9,607 bases of DNA, taken from Kiritimatiellia bacterium (GTDB lineage Bacteria > Verrucomicrobiota > Kiritimatiellia > RFP12 > UBA1067). The DNA is taken from assembly GCA_017405115.1 (NCBI GenBank), contig JAFRBA010000120.1, positions 1-9,607 on the forward strand. Direction: 5' to 3'. This document shows positions 1 to 6,820 of this stretch, in pieces. A model generated the notes under the pieces. That model ran no database searches, was not told the origin of the DNA, and worked only from the letters and a program-made list of their open reading frames with translations. The position numbers and the translations under genes are program-made. Each line of letters begins with the position of its first letter. Position 1 is the stretch's first letter.

Positions 1-1660
1 CCACCTCGCGCGCGGCCTCACGCGCTGCGGCGCGTTCGCGCGCGAGCGCCTGCATCCTCGCAGCCTCCGTCCCCCTCCATCCCCAGAGCGCAGGGGCGGG
101 GTCGACCACGTACTGCGGCGACTCGGACAGTTTCAGCGTCAGCACGCCGTCCCTCGTCTTCACCGTGCGCTCGTTGCCCATGTGGTCGGCGACTACTATC
201 TCGCCGCGCCCGACGTTGATCTCCGCCGTGGCGCCGCTCCCGCCCCAGTCCCAGGCCACGATCACGCACTCGTCATCGGCCGTGGCATAGGAGTACCCGA
301 GGGTCGTGTCGCCGAAGCATCCCTCAAGGCAGCCGGTCGCGCGGTGCCCCTCGGTGAAACGGGTGGCCGCCGCGAGAGCGGCCGCTGCCGGACGCGGCGA
401 CACCCTGTTTGGACCGAACCTCCGCGTCTCGAGCTCAAGATTGGAAGTAAGCCCGTAGTCGCCGTCCCTCGAGACGAATCCGTCCGCCCCGTAGTCCGTC
501 GGATAGAACACAAGGCTCATCCCCATCCCCTCGCCAAGCATTATCAGCTGCGCCCTGACGATGCCGTTCATCTGCAGAAGGTCGTCCTGAATCGTGGACT
601 TCACGTTGAAACCACCCTCTCCGCCGTACATCGGGAGGTCCCGCCCCTTCCTGTCGCGCACCATCTTCCTCAGCTCCCGTATCTTCGAGAGGATGCCACT
701 TGGCTCCGGCGGAATCGGCATGTACTGGTGGATTCCAAACGCCGTTATGCAGTCGGCGAGGCCGAGCTCAAAAAGCCTGCGGTGGTACTGCACCGCGCTG
801 AACGACGACACCATCGGGCCGCAAATCTCCCCTTCCGGATCCTCCTTCGAGACCACGTCGTAGGCCACTCTCAGGAGCGCGACCACCGACTCGGGGTCAG
901 GCGCCGTCATGTCCGGCTCGCCGGTTATCTCATAGACTCGCCTGCCGGGCACCTGTCGCTTCGCCGCGCGCACAAGCCCCGTCAGGGCAAGGCGGTACCA
1001 TCTCTCGCCTTCGGACGACTTTACGTAGTTCCAGAGCGCAACGCTCCGTATGCCGTTCGACGCGCAGAAGTCGACACCCTCCTTGGGCAAGAACTCGGCG
1101 AGGTTGCTCTGCTTCCCATAGGAGATCGTGCCGCGCAGGACGCGCGGCTCGCGCCCCTTCGCCCGCATGGACCTGACGCGCTCCTCCGAAAGCGGCGTCG
1201 CGCCGGCGAAGTGGAACGCTGTGCCGAACCAGCGGGCCACGTCCGGACCAGTGCCGCAGAGTCCGTAGAACGTCCAGTCGTCCGGATACGTCTTGCGCCT
1301 GTCGGGGTCGAACACCACGGCGTACGTGATGCATCCGGCCTGACGGCTGCCTACCTTCGGAAGCGTAGCGCCTCCGCACTTGGCGCGCAGCCGGTAGAAG
1401 CCGTAGCGATCCGTCGGGAGAGGCAACGACCCGGCCCACTTCCCTCCCGCGTCGCCCTTCACGGACAGCGCGGGAAGGTCCGCCAGCTTCTTGTCGTGTT
1501 CGTCGTATATCGACGACTCGAGCGACAGCGCCTCGCCGGCCGGAATCTTGGACACGGAGAACGTGACAGACGCGGCCTCGCCCCTGCGGAAGAACGAATT
1601 CGTCGGGTTAGAGGTGTCCGCCGCAAGCACTACGGCGAGGAGCAGCGCTGTCAGGTGCAT
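1..1660 (-). CDS. Secreted glycoside-hydrolase-like protein, probable clan GH-A (TIM barrel) fold; 3' end cut by window edge
   Basis: The frame is open from ATG 1660 to the window edge (553 codons, no stop). It begins with a short hydrophobic signal-peptide-like segment, residues 1-13 (MHLTALLLAVVLA), with little positive charge before it. Residues about 20-115 look like a beta-rich domain. Residues about 125-400 resemble a clan GH-A barrel: a possible acid/base Glu248 in ITGEPD, a strand-end HQY at 311-313 as in GH39/GH51-like enzymes, and a possible nucleophile Glu348 in YGGEGGF, 100 residues later. Residues about 425-520 look like the C-terminal beta sandwich common in such enzymes, followed by an Ala/Arg/Glu-rich helix (about 532-553). 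The usual Asn of the NEP motif is Gly here, so activity and family are uncertain. It starts 30 bp after fucI, so it is probably co-transcribed and may act on a fucose-containing glycan; that substrate is an inference from the neighbours. No strong ribosome binding site precedes the ATG (a GGGG lies 8 nt upstream). Confidence 0.72.
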   Translation of the reverse strand, partial: MHLTALLLAVVLAADTSNPTNSFFRRGEAASVTFSVSKIPAGEALSLESSIYDEHDKKLADLPALSVKGDAGGKWAGSLPLPTDRYGFYRLRAKCGGATLPKVGSRQAGCITYAVVFDPDRRKTYPDDWTFYGLCGTGPDVARWFGTAFHFAGATPLSEERVRSMRAKGREPRVLRGTISYGKQSNLAEFLPKEGVDFCASNGIRSVALWNYVKSSEGERWYRLALTGLVRAAKRQVPGRRVYEITGEPDMTAPDPESVVALLRVAYDVVSKEDPEGEICGPMVSSFSAVQYHRRLFELGLADCITAFGIHQYMPIPPEPSGILSKIRELRKMVRDRKGRDLPMYGGEGGFNVKSTIQDDLLQMNGIVRAQLIMLGEGMGMSLVFYPTDYGADGFVSRDGDYGLTSNLELETRRFGPNRVSPRPAAAALAAATRFTEGHRATGCLEGCFGDTTLGYSYATADDECVIVAWDWGGSGATAEINVGRGEIVVADHMGNERTVKTRDGVLTLKLSESPQYVVDPAPALWGWRGTEAARMQALARERAAAREAAREV

Positions 1661-1690
1661 TTCCGTGGCCCCGGCACGACCCGCCTTGCC

Positions 1691-3493
1691 TTACCTGTTG
1701 GTGGCGTAGAGCGGGCCGAAGTTCGCGCATGCGCGGTAGTCGGCCCCGGTCGGGTCGTCAGACGAGCCGAAGAGCCCCCAGCAGTGCGGCTGGAAGACCT
1801 TCTCCTCGGGCACGTTGTGCATCGCGACCGGTATGCGCAGCATCGACGCGAGCGTAATCACGTCCGCGCCGATGTGCCCGTAGCTGATCGCGCCGTGGTT
1901 CGCGGCCCAGGCGTTCATCACGGAGTAGACGTCCTTGAAGAAGCCCTTGCCAGTGAGACGCGGCGTGAACCATGTGCACGGCCACTCCGGGTTCGTACGC
2001 TCCATGAGGATCTTCTGCTGCTTCGCGTCGAGCTCGACGGACCACCCCTCGGCGATCTGGAGCACGGGGCCCTGCCCCTTCACGATGGAGATGCGGATCA
2101 TCGTGAGCGGCATGCCCTTCGGCGTGAGGAACGAGCTGGAGAACCCGCCGCCGCGGAAGTACTCGACGCCTGCCGGGACCCACTTCGTGGCCTTGAGCGT
2201 CGCATCGATGTCCTTCTGAGTAACGTCCCACCAGTTCTTGAAGACGCTCTTGCCCTTCTCCTTCATCTCGCCGGCCGCGTCGAGGCAGCAGGAGCCCGAG
2301 TTGAGGAGGTGGATGATGCCCGCCTTCGCCTCCTTCGGCAGGCCCTTGCCCGTCGCGCGCTTCACGGCGGCGTCGCTCCAGTACGTGCGCACGTCGGCGA
2401 ACATCTGCGCCTTGTTGGTGAGGAGCCACATGAGAAGCATGCAGATTCCGTTGAGGGAGTCGTTCTCGGTCGCGAGGATCTGCGGCATCTTCTTCCCGTT
2501 CCAGTCGAACGAAGTGTTGCATATGACCTCCGCGACGTCGCCGTTCGGCCAGTGGTCGGTCCACTGGCGCTGGCCCTGGAAGCCGCCGGCGATCGCGTTG
2601 CGGCCGACGGCCTCCTCGCCGAAGCCCATCTCCTTCAGCTTGGGGTTGCCGGCCATCATGTCGCGGATTATTATCGCCATCTTCGCGATGAACTCCCAGT
2701 CCCTGTCCTTGGCATCCCTGGACTTCTGTATCTTGACGGGGTTGTAGTCCTTGCCTTCCTTGAGGTTCTTCCTCATCCACGCGAGGGCCTTCTCGTACTC
2801 GTCCTTGTCGTAGATGCCTTCCTCGATGCGGCGGAGTATCTCGCATTCGTCCATGTTCTCCGGGGCGAGGCCGAGGTAGTCCTGCATGAAGTTGACGTCG
2901 ACGAAGGAGCCGGCGATTCCCATGGCGGAGGTTCCGATCGAAAGGTAGCTCTTGCCCTTCATCATCGCGACGGCGAGGCCGGCCCTGGCGAAGCGCAGTA
3001 TCTTCTCTGCGACGTCGGCGGGTATCTTCGCCGTCTCGTCGCGGTTCTGCACTTCACGCCCGTATATGCCGTACGCGGGCATTCCGCGCTGCGCGTACCC
3101 GGCGAGCATGCATGCGAGGTAGACGGCGCCGGGGCGCTCAGTCCCGTTGAAGCCCCAGACGGCCTTGGGAATCGTCGGGTCTACGTCCATCGTCTCGGTT
3201 CCGTAGCACCAGCACGGCGTCACGGAGAGCGAGACGCCCACGTTGTTCGCCGCGAATTTGTTCGCGCACTGCGCGGCCTCGAACCTGCCGCCGATCGTGG
3301 TATCGGCTATGACGCACTCGACGGGGGAGCCGTCGGGGTAGCGCAGGCTGTCGCTTATGAGTTTTGCCGCGGCCTCGGCCATCTTCATGGTCTGGTCTTC
3401 GAGCGATTCGCGAACCCCCCGCCTGCGCCCGTCGATGATGGGGCGGATCCCGACCCTTGGGAACGGATTGTGCGTAAACACGGTCTGTGACAT
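1691..3493 (-). CDS. fucI: L-fucose isomerase
   Basis: FucI interconverts L-fucose and L-fuculose in the cytoplasm, the first step of phosphorylative fucose catabolism; the family uses Mn2+. The 600-residue product aligns along its length with E. coli FucI (591 aa): [10 protein letters not shown] near residues 15-24, [10 protein letters not shown] at 92-101, [14 protein letters not shown] at 113-126, [10 protein letters not shown] at 304-313 and RLTGKG at 512-517. The metal and catalytic residues are conserved: Glu343 (ATENDSLNG), Asp367 (FADVRTYW) and His533 (ANHG), matching E. coli Glu337, Asp361 and His528. I chose ATG 3493 because AAAGGA lies 9 nt upstream and the N-terminus then resembles known FucI. 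An in-frame ATG at 3523, overlapping the fucP stop by one base (TAATG), would add ten residues ([10 protein letters not shown]). It lies between fucP and the glycosidase-like gene. D-arabinose isomerase activity is a known side reaction of the family. Confidence 0.96.
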   Translation of the reverse strand: MSQTVFTHNPFPRVGIRPIIDGRRRGVRESLEDQTMKMAEAAAKLISDSLRYPDGSPVECVIADTTIGGRFEAAQCANKFAANNVGVSLSVTPCWCYGTETMDVDPTIPKAVWGFNGTERPGAVYLACMLAGYAQRGMPAYGIYGREVQNRDETAKIPADVAEKILRFARAGLAVAMMKGKSYLSIGTSAMGIAGSFVDVNFMQDYLGLAPENMDECEILRRIEEGIYDKDEYEKALAWMRKNLKEGKDYNPVKIQKSRDAKDRDWEFIAKMAIIIRDMMAGNPKLKEMGFGEEAVGRNAIAGGFQGQRQWTDHWPNGDVAEVICNTSFDWNGKKMPQILATENDSLNGICMLLMWLLTNKAQMFADVRTYWSDAAVKRATGKGLPKEAKAGIIHLLNSGSCCLDAAGEMKEKGKSVFKNWWDVTQKDIDATLKATKWVPAGVEYFRGGGFSSSFLTPKGMPLTMIRISIVKGQGPVLQIAEGWSVELDAKQQKILMERTNPEWPCTWFTPRLTGKGFFKDVYSVMNAWAANHGAISYGHIGADVITLASMLRIPVAMHNVPEEKVFQPHCWGLFGSSDDPTGADYRACANFGPLYATNR

Positions 3494-3502
3494 TTTCGTT
3501 GT

Positions 3503-3508
3503 TCCTTT
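3503..3508 (-). promoter_or_regulatory. Ribosome binding site of fucI (AAAGGA)
   Basis: AAAGGA ends 9 nt before ATG 3493, which favours that start. A second purine-rich site, GGAGG at 3535-3539, lies 11 nt before the alternative ATG at 3523. It is encoded within the arginine-rich C-terminus of FucP. Both starts are therefore possible on a fucP-fucI message. Confidence 0.6.
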
Positions 3509-3521
3509 CTTTGTACCGGAC

Positions 3522-3530
3522 ATTATACCA
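3522..3530 (-). promoter_or_regulatory. Extended -10 promoter element (TGGTATAAT) before fucI
   Basis: A perfect TATAAT (3522-3527) with TGG before it overlaps the last codons of fucP. The expected start of transcription, about 7 nt downstream, is near 3515. That gives a leader of roughly 22 nt carrying the AAAGGA site, starting after the alternative ATG at 3523. No convincing -35 hexamer is seen at 16-18 bp. The same 9-mer precedes fucP and the BatD-like gene, which argues against chance. It would allow fucI and the gene after it to be expressed without fucP. Confidence 0.55.
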
Positions 3531-4914
3531 TTTTCCTCCGGCGCGGCATGAACGCCAGCGCGTACGCCAGCACAACGGAGAAGCAGATGGCCGGCACGAC
3601 GAAGCTCGCGCGCAGCGACGCCGGCGACAGCTTGAGGTTCGCGTCCCACTCCGAGCTGAACATCGGCACGAGCCTGCACCACACGGAGTTCACGTCGCCT
3701 ATTATGTCAGCCATCCACGGGGTGAGGAGCGCCCCGCCGACGATTGCCATTATGAGCCCCGCCGCACCTATCTTGTGCGCCCTTTCGTCGATTCCGCCGA
3801 GCGCGATGCCGTATATCGTCGGGAACATGAGCGACATGAAGCCGCTCATCATGACAAGGCACACGACGTTCCAGGAGAACGCCAGCCCTCCGACCGTGAA
3901 CACCACCTTCGTCGGCAGGTACATGACGCCGAGCGAGCAGGCGACCGCGCAGGCCGCGAAGATCGCCATGAGCTTCGCGGGGTCGAGGTACTTCATCACG
4001 AACGTCGCGATCCACCGGCAGGCAATGAACGTGCAGATGGCGACGAGGTAGTATGTCGCGCCGTCCTTGGGGGTGACGCCCAGCTCCTTCTGGCAGTAGA
4101 CGTTCATCCAGGTCCACGCGGCGATCTGCACCCCCACGTAGAACACCTGCGCCACGACGCCAAGATACCATTTCGGCGAATGCGCCAGGATGCGGAATAT
4201 CGCCGCGAAGTCCGTCGACCCGGACTCGGGGCGGTCCACGGACGTGCGTTTCGAGAAAAAGAAGAACAGCCAGATGACGGCGGCTATCGCGCAGAGCCCG
4301 ACATACGGCACGCAGACCCAGAAGAGCTCGTGGTTCACGACCGCCCTAAGGGCATCCGGCGCCATCGCCGCGCGCTCGTCCGCCGTGGCCGGATTGAGGT
4401 TCGCGAGGATCAGCTGCTGCGCGAGCAGTATGCCGGCGAGCGAACCGACGGGGTTGAACATCTGGGCGAAGTTGAGCCGTCTCACAGCGGTCTCGGGCGC
4501 GCCGAGCGCAAGGACGTACGGATTGCACGTCGTCTCCAGCACGGCGCACCCCCCCGCGACGATGAAGATGCCGGCGATGTACAGCCAGAAGCTCTGCGCG
4601 ATGCAGGCGGGGACGTAGAGGAGCGCCCCGACGACGTAGACGCCAAGGCCGACGAGCACGCCGAATCTGTAGCCCGCCTTCTGCACCAGCAGCGACGCGA
4701 AGATGGCAATCACGGAATACGCCCCGTAGAAGGATATCTGCACATACCCGGCGGTCGACTGGCTCGTCATGAATATCCGCTGGAACGCCGGGACGAGGTT
4801 GTCCGTCATGTTGTTCAGCAGCCCCCACAGGGCGAAGCAGCTCACCAGCATCGCGAAAATCGCGACAGAGCCGCGGGCGACCAGTCTCGGCCGGTCTGTC
4901 ATGTCAGTGCTCAT
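3523..4914 (-). CDS. fucP: L-fucose:H+ symporter, MFS family
   Basis: FucP is an inner-membrane major facilitator that imports L-fucose with a proton. The 463-residue product has about twelve hydrophobic helices and matches E. coli FucP in several places: [14 protein letters not shown] (residues 32-45), [13 protein letters not shown] (126-138), [17 protein letters not shown] (144-160) and [12 protein letters not shown] near the tenth helix. Asp38 and Glu127 correspond to the functionally important E. coli Asp46 and Glu135, with identical spacing (89 residues). The segment between helices 11 and 12 is about 23 residues longer than in E. coli. The C-terminus is basic (RRRK). ATG 4914 lies 7 nt after a TATAAT box and has no Shine-Dalgarno site; ATG 4902 is a possible later start. 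The stop overlaps the alternative fucI ATG by one base. A related hexose permease of the same FGHS-type family is possible, but adjacency to fucI supports fucose. Confidence 0.93.
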   Translation of the reverse strand: MSTDMTDRPRLVARGSVAIFAMLVSCFALWGLLNNMTDNLVPAFQRIFMTSQSTAGYVQISFYGAYSVIAIFASLLVQKAGYRFGVLVGLGVYVVGALLYVPACIAQSFWLYIAGIFIVAGGCAVLETTCNPYVLALGAPETAVRRLNFAQMFNPVGSLAGILLAQQLILANLNPATADERAAMAPDALRAVVNHELFWVCVPYVGLCAIAAVIWLFFFFSKRTSVDRPESGSTDFAAIFRILAHSPKWYLGVVAQVFYVGVQIAAWTWMNVYCQKELGVTPKDGATYYLVAICTFIACRWIATFVMKYLDPAKLMAIFAACAVACSLGVMYLPTKVVFTVGGLAFSWNVVCLVMMSGFMSLMFPTIYGIALGGIDERAHKIGAAGLIMAIVGGALLTPWMADIIGDVNSVWCRLVPMFSSEWDANLKLSPASLRASFVVPAICFSVVLAYALAFMPRRRKMV

Positions 4915-4920
4915 GGGCGT

Positions 4921-4929
4921 ATTATACCA
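4921..4929 (-). promoter_or_regulatory. Extended -10 promoter element (TGGTATAAT) before fucP
   Basis: TATAAT occupies 4921-4926 with TGG upstream. Only six bases (ACGCCC) separate it from ATG 4914, so the expected first transcribed base is about the A of the start codon. This predicts a leaderless fucP message. The upstream spacer contains a GC-rich stretch and six T residues; no good -35 hexamer is seen. The element lies 28 bp after the end of the BatD-like gene with no terminator between them. Confidence 0.6.
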
Positions 4930-4954
4930 AAAAAGCGGGCGGGCGGAACCATCC

Positions 4955-6712
4955 TCATGGACGGTCGGACGAAACGTATTTAAGCGGCATTCCGCCTGCC
5001 TTCGCCGTGCGGTATGCCTTCTTCCGCGGATCGTAGTAGGGAATCGTCAGCACTGGCGTCGCCTTCGCTCCGTCCGCCACGAAGAAGCGCCTGTACTCGA
5101 TCTCCCTCACACGCCCTTCCCCGTCGGTCTGGCGCGACCATTCGAACGCCGCGCCGCGCGGCAGGAAGTCAACCGGCACATAGCCGTTCGGACGCACCCT
5201 GTACGTGATGGTCACGACGTCGTTTGTCTCGACCTTCAGGATGTCCGGCAGCTCGAACACGTCCAGCCCCTCGGAGACGACGCCTGCGAAGTCCGCCGGC
5301 TGGCCTGCCGAGGGGAGCGGGCGGATCTCGAGGTCGATGGGCTGGGTGTCGCACCGGAACGAGTTCGAGAACGTGAAGTTCACGCGGCCGCCACGGCTGA
5401 CCCTGCGACCGCTCACCATGCCCTCGACCGCGAAGGCGATCTTGCCGCGGAACGGGACGTCGTAGCGCACCGGCACGGAGAGGCGCTTCACCACGTTGCT
5501 CGGGTTGGTCGACTTCCCGTCCGGGAGGTTCTGGGCGGGGCCGGTCACGGTAAGTCCGAACATCTCGGACGGCGTCATGCGGATCTGGCCTATCGACGCC
5601 GTGCGCGGCGCCTCCAGGGACACCACGAAGTCGAACGGCTCGCCGACCTGGAGCGGTCCGCCATCCACCGAGAGCGATGCTGTGACGGTCACTGGCTCCT
5701 GCGCCTCCTTCTCGCCGAAGTGGAAGCCCCCGAAGCCCCCGCCGAACCCGCCGAACGATTGCCTCATGCGCTGATGCATGCGCTCCATTTCCTGCTCCAT
5801 CTGGCTGAATATGTCCTGCGCGGGAGCGGTGAGCGACAGCAGCACGGCAGCTACGCACGCAAGCGCGCGTATGCCGCGCCCGAGAAGCCACATGAGGAGA
5901 GCCAGCGCCGCGAACCCGCCGACAACGATGCCGACACGACCCATCCAGCCGTACCGCAAGATGGGCCGCAGCACCTGGCGCCAGACCGGCAGCTCCACGC
6001 CAGGGTTGTCGAACCTGAGGGCAAGCGCCGCGACGATGCCCCGCTCGATCTCTGGCGTCTGGCCGACGCTCCACTCCAGCTTCCCGTAGACCTTCAGCGC
6101 CCTGGCCCAGTTGCCGGAGAGGATGGCGCTGCGCGCCTCGTTCATCCGCGCCTCCGGGAAGTCGAACGCCGCGAAGGCATCGACCGACGGAGACGCGCAG
6201 GCCCTGCGCCACGCAAAGCGCATGTCGTCCGTCAGCTCGCACGACGCCACCTCCGTCACGAGCGGCGGCGGCTCCGGCATCTCGTCCGACGCCTCGCCCA
6301 TGCCGGCCACGACCACCTGCGCTCCGCCGCGCGCGTGGACCGGTATCTCGTTGGAGCGCACCAGCCTCCGGGCGCCGTCGGCGGACCGGTACTCGAACTC
6401 GAGCGACGGGAACCACAGCACGCCCTCTCGCAGCGGGCGGACGCGGTAGGTGAGGCGCCGCGCGTCGCGGTAGGTGTCGGTCTTCGCGCTCGCGTCGTCG
6501 AGCCGCCAGTCGCGGCGGTCCACGGCGCGGGCAAGGCCCGGCGGGTGCAGCGAACGGAAGTCGGCCTCGCCAAGGAAGTCGATCGTGAGCACCATCGGGT
6601 CTCCGACCTTGACGTTGTTGGCGTCAAAGAACGCACGGGCCCGCAGGCCCGTGCCGGTCACCCCGGAAAGCTCTATCGCGCAGAGAAGCGCGGCGAAAAC
6701 GTTCATCGTCAT
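4955..6712 (-). CDS. BatD-like envelope protein, apparent fusion of two Bat-type halves
   Basis: The 585-residue product starts at ATG 6712 (a second ATG follows at 6706). Residues 1-20 resemble a short export signal. Residues about 22-130 look like a BatD-type beta domain (VKVGDPMVLTIDF; VRPLREGVLWFPSLEFEYRS). Residues about 185-250 look like a TPR-like helical region (EARSAILSGNWARALKVYG), ending in a proline/tryptophan-rich segment before a membrane helix (about 258-277). A second hydrophobic, signal-peptide-like stretch follows (281-297, ending in TAPAQ). Next come a Met/Gln/Glu-rich helix and a Gly/Phe-rich run (about 319-333), then further BatD-type beta domains (about 340-580; VGEPFDFVVSLEAP, then VVTITYRVRPNGYVPVDFLP). 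BatD proteins are membrane-anchored and normally encoded with MoxR ATPase, DUF58 and von Willebrand A proteins; their exact role is unsettled. None of those partners is in the window. The gene has its own promoter-like element and is divergent from ung. Confidence 0.75.
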   Translation of the reverse strand: MTMNVFAALLCAIELSGVTGTGLRARAFFDANNVKVGDPMVLTIDFLGEADFRSLHPPGLARAVDRRDWRLDDASAKTDTYRDARRLTYRVRPLREGVLWFPSLEFEYRSADGARRLVRSNEIPVHARGGAQVVVAGMGEASDEMPEPPPLVTEVASCELTDDMRFAWRRACASPSVDAFAAFDFPEARMNEARSAILSGNWARALKVYGKLEWSVGQTPEIERGIVAALALRFDNPGVELPVWRQVLRPILRYGWMGRVGIVVGGFAALALLMWLLGRGIRALACVAAVLLSLTAPAQDIFSQMEQEMERMHQRMRQSFGGFGGGFGGFHFGEKEAQEPVTVTASLSVDGGPLQVGEPFDFVVSLEAPRTASIGQIRMTPSEMFGLTVTGPAQNLPDGKSTNPSNVVKRLSVPVRYDVPFRGKIAFAVEGMVSGRRVSRGGRVNFTFSNSFRCDTQPIDLEIRPLPSAGQPADFAGVVSEGLDVFELPDILKVETNDVVTITYRVRPNGYVPVDFLPRGAAFEWSRQTDGEGRVREIEYRRFFVADGAKATPVLTIPYYDPRKKAYRTAKAGGMPLKYVSSDRP

Positions 6713-6722
6713 CCTGTGCCCT

Positions 6723-6731
6723 ATTATACCA
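6723..6731 (-). promoter_or_regulatory. Extended -10 promoter element (TGGTATAAT) before the BatD-like gene
   Basis: TATAAT occupies 6723-6728. Ten bases (AGGGCACAGG) lie between it and ATG 6712, so the leader would be only about 3-4 nt, or about 10 nt if the second ATG at 6706 is used. The AGG six bases before ATG 6706 is at best a weak ribosome binding site. No good -35 hexamer is seen. Confidence 0.58.
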
Positions 6732-6741
6732 TATCCCGCGC

Positions 6742-6756
6742 CCGCCGTGTTGGCGG
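6742..6756. repeat. Short inverted repeat between divergent promoters
   Basis: CCGCC (6742-6746) and GGCGG (6752-6756) form a perfect 5-bp inverted repeat around a 5-nt spacer. It lies about where a -35 region of the BatD-like promoter would be, in the 108-bp divergent gap. It could be an operator, but a five-base GC-only repeat can easily arise by chance in DNA of this composition. Confidence 0.2.
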
Positions 6757-6784
6757 CCCGCCGGAGTCTGGTGAAGACGAACAG

Positions 6785-6813
6785 GGGACAACCCGCCGAA
6801 AGTATGGTACAAT
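6785..6813 (+). promoter_or_regulatory. Promoter of ung (GGGACA, 17 bp, TGGTACAAT)
   Basis: The -10 hexamer TACAAT (6808-6813) is preceded by TGG. It lies 17 bp after GGGACA (6785-6790), which matches four of six bases of the TTGACA consensus. ATG 6821 is eight bases after the end of the -10 hexamer, so transcription should begin at or next to the start codon. No Shine-Dalgarno sequence is present (AAGCGGC precedes the ATG). This is the best supported promoter here because both hexamers are recognisable. Confidence 0.62.
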
Positions 6814-6820
6814 AAGCGGC

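Noticed and set aside
930..1439. A 169-codon minus-strand frame overlapping the glycosidase-like gene
   Set aside because: It is out of frame with the 553-codon reading frame that carries the signal peptide and catalytic-like motifs, and has shadow-type composition.
182..3490. A 1102-codon open frame on the plus strand, antisense to fucI and the glycosidase-like gene
   Set aside because: It is Arg/His/Val/Ala-rich with no recognisable domain, and lies opposite two well supported genes. Long antisense frames are expected with strong GC-rich codon use.
4931..4965. Possible terminator after the BatD-like gene: GC-rich stretch followed by six T on the minus strand
   Set aside because: Only a 4-bp CCAT/ATGG stem is present and it is not adjacent to the T run. 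The Ts are better read as part of the fucP promoter spacer.
3487..4983. A 498-codon open frame on the plus strand, antisense to fucP
   Set aside because: It is extremely rich in Arg, His, Asp and Glu, has no known motif, and mirrors the codons of a clear membrane transporter on the other strand.
4769..6820. Upstream extension of the ung frame by 684 codons, across the BatD-like gene
   Set aside because: The extension is low-complexity shadow sequence antisense to a supported gene. Ung homology begins right after ATG 6821, which follows a promoter.
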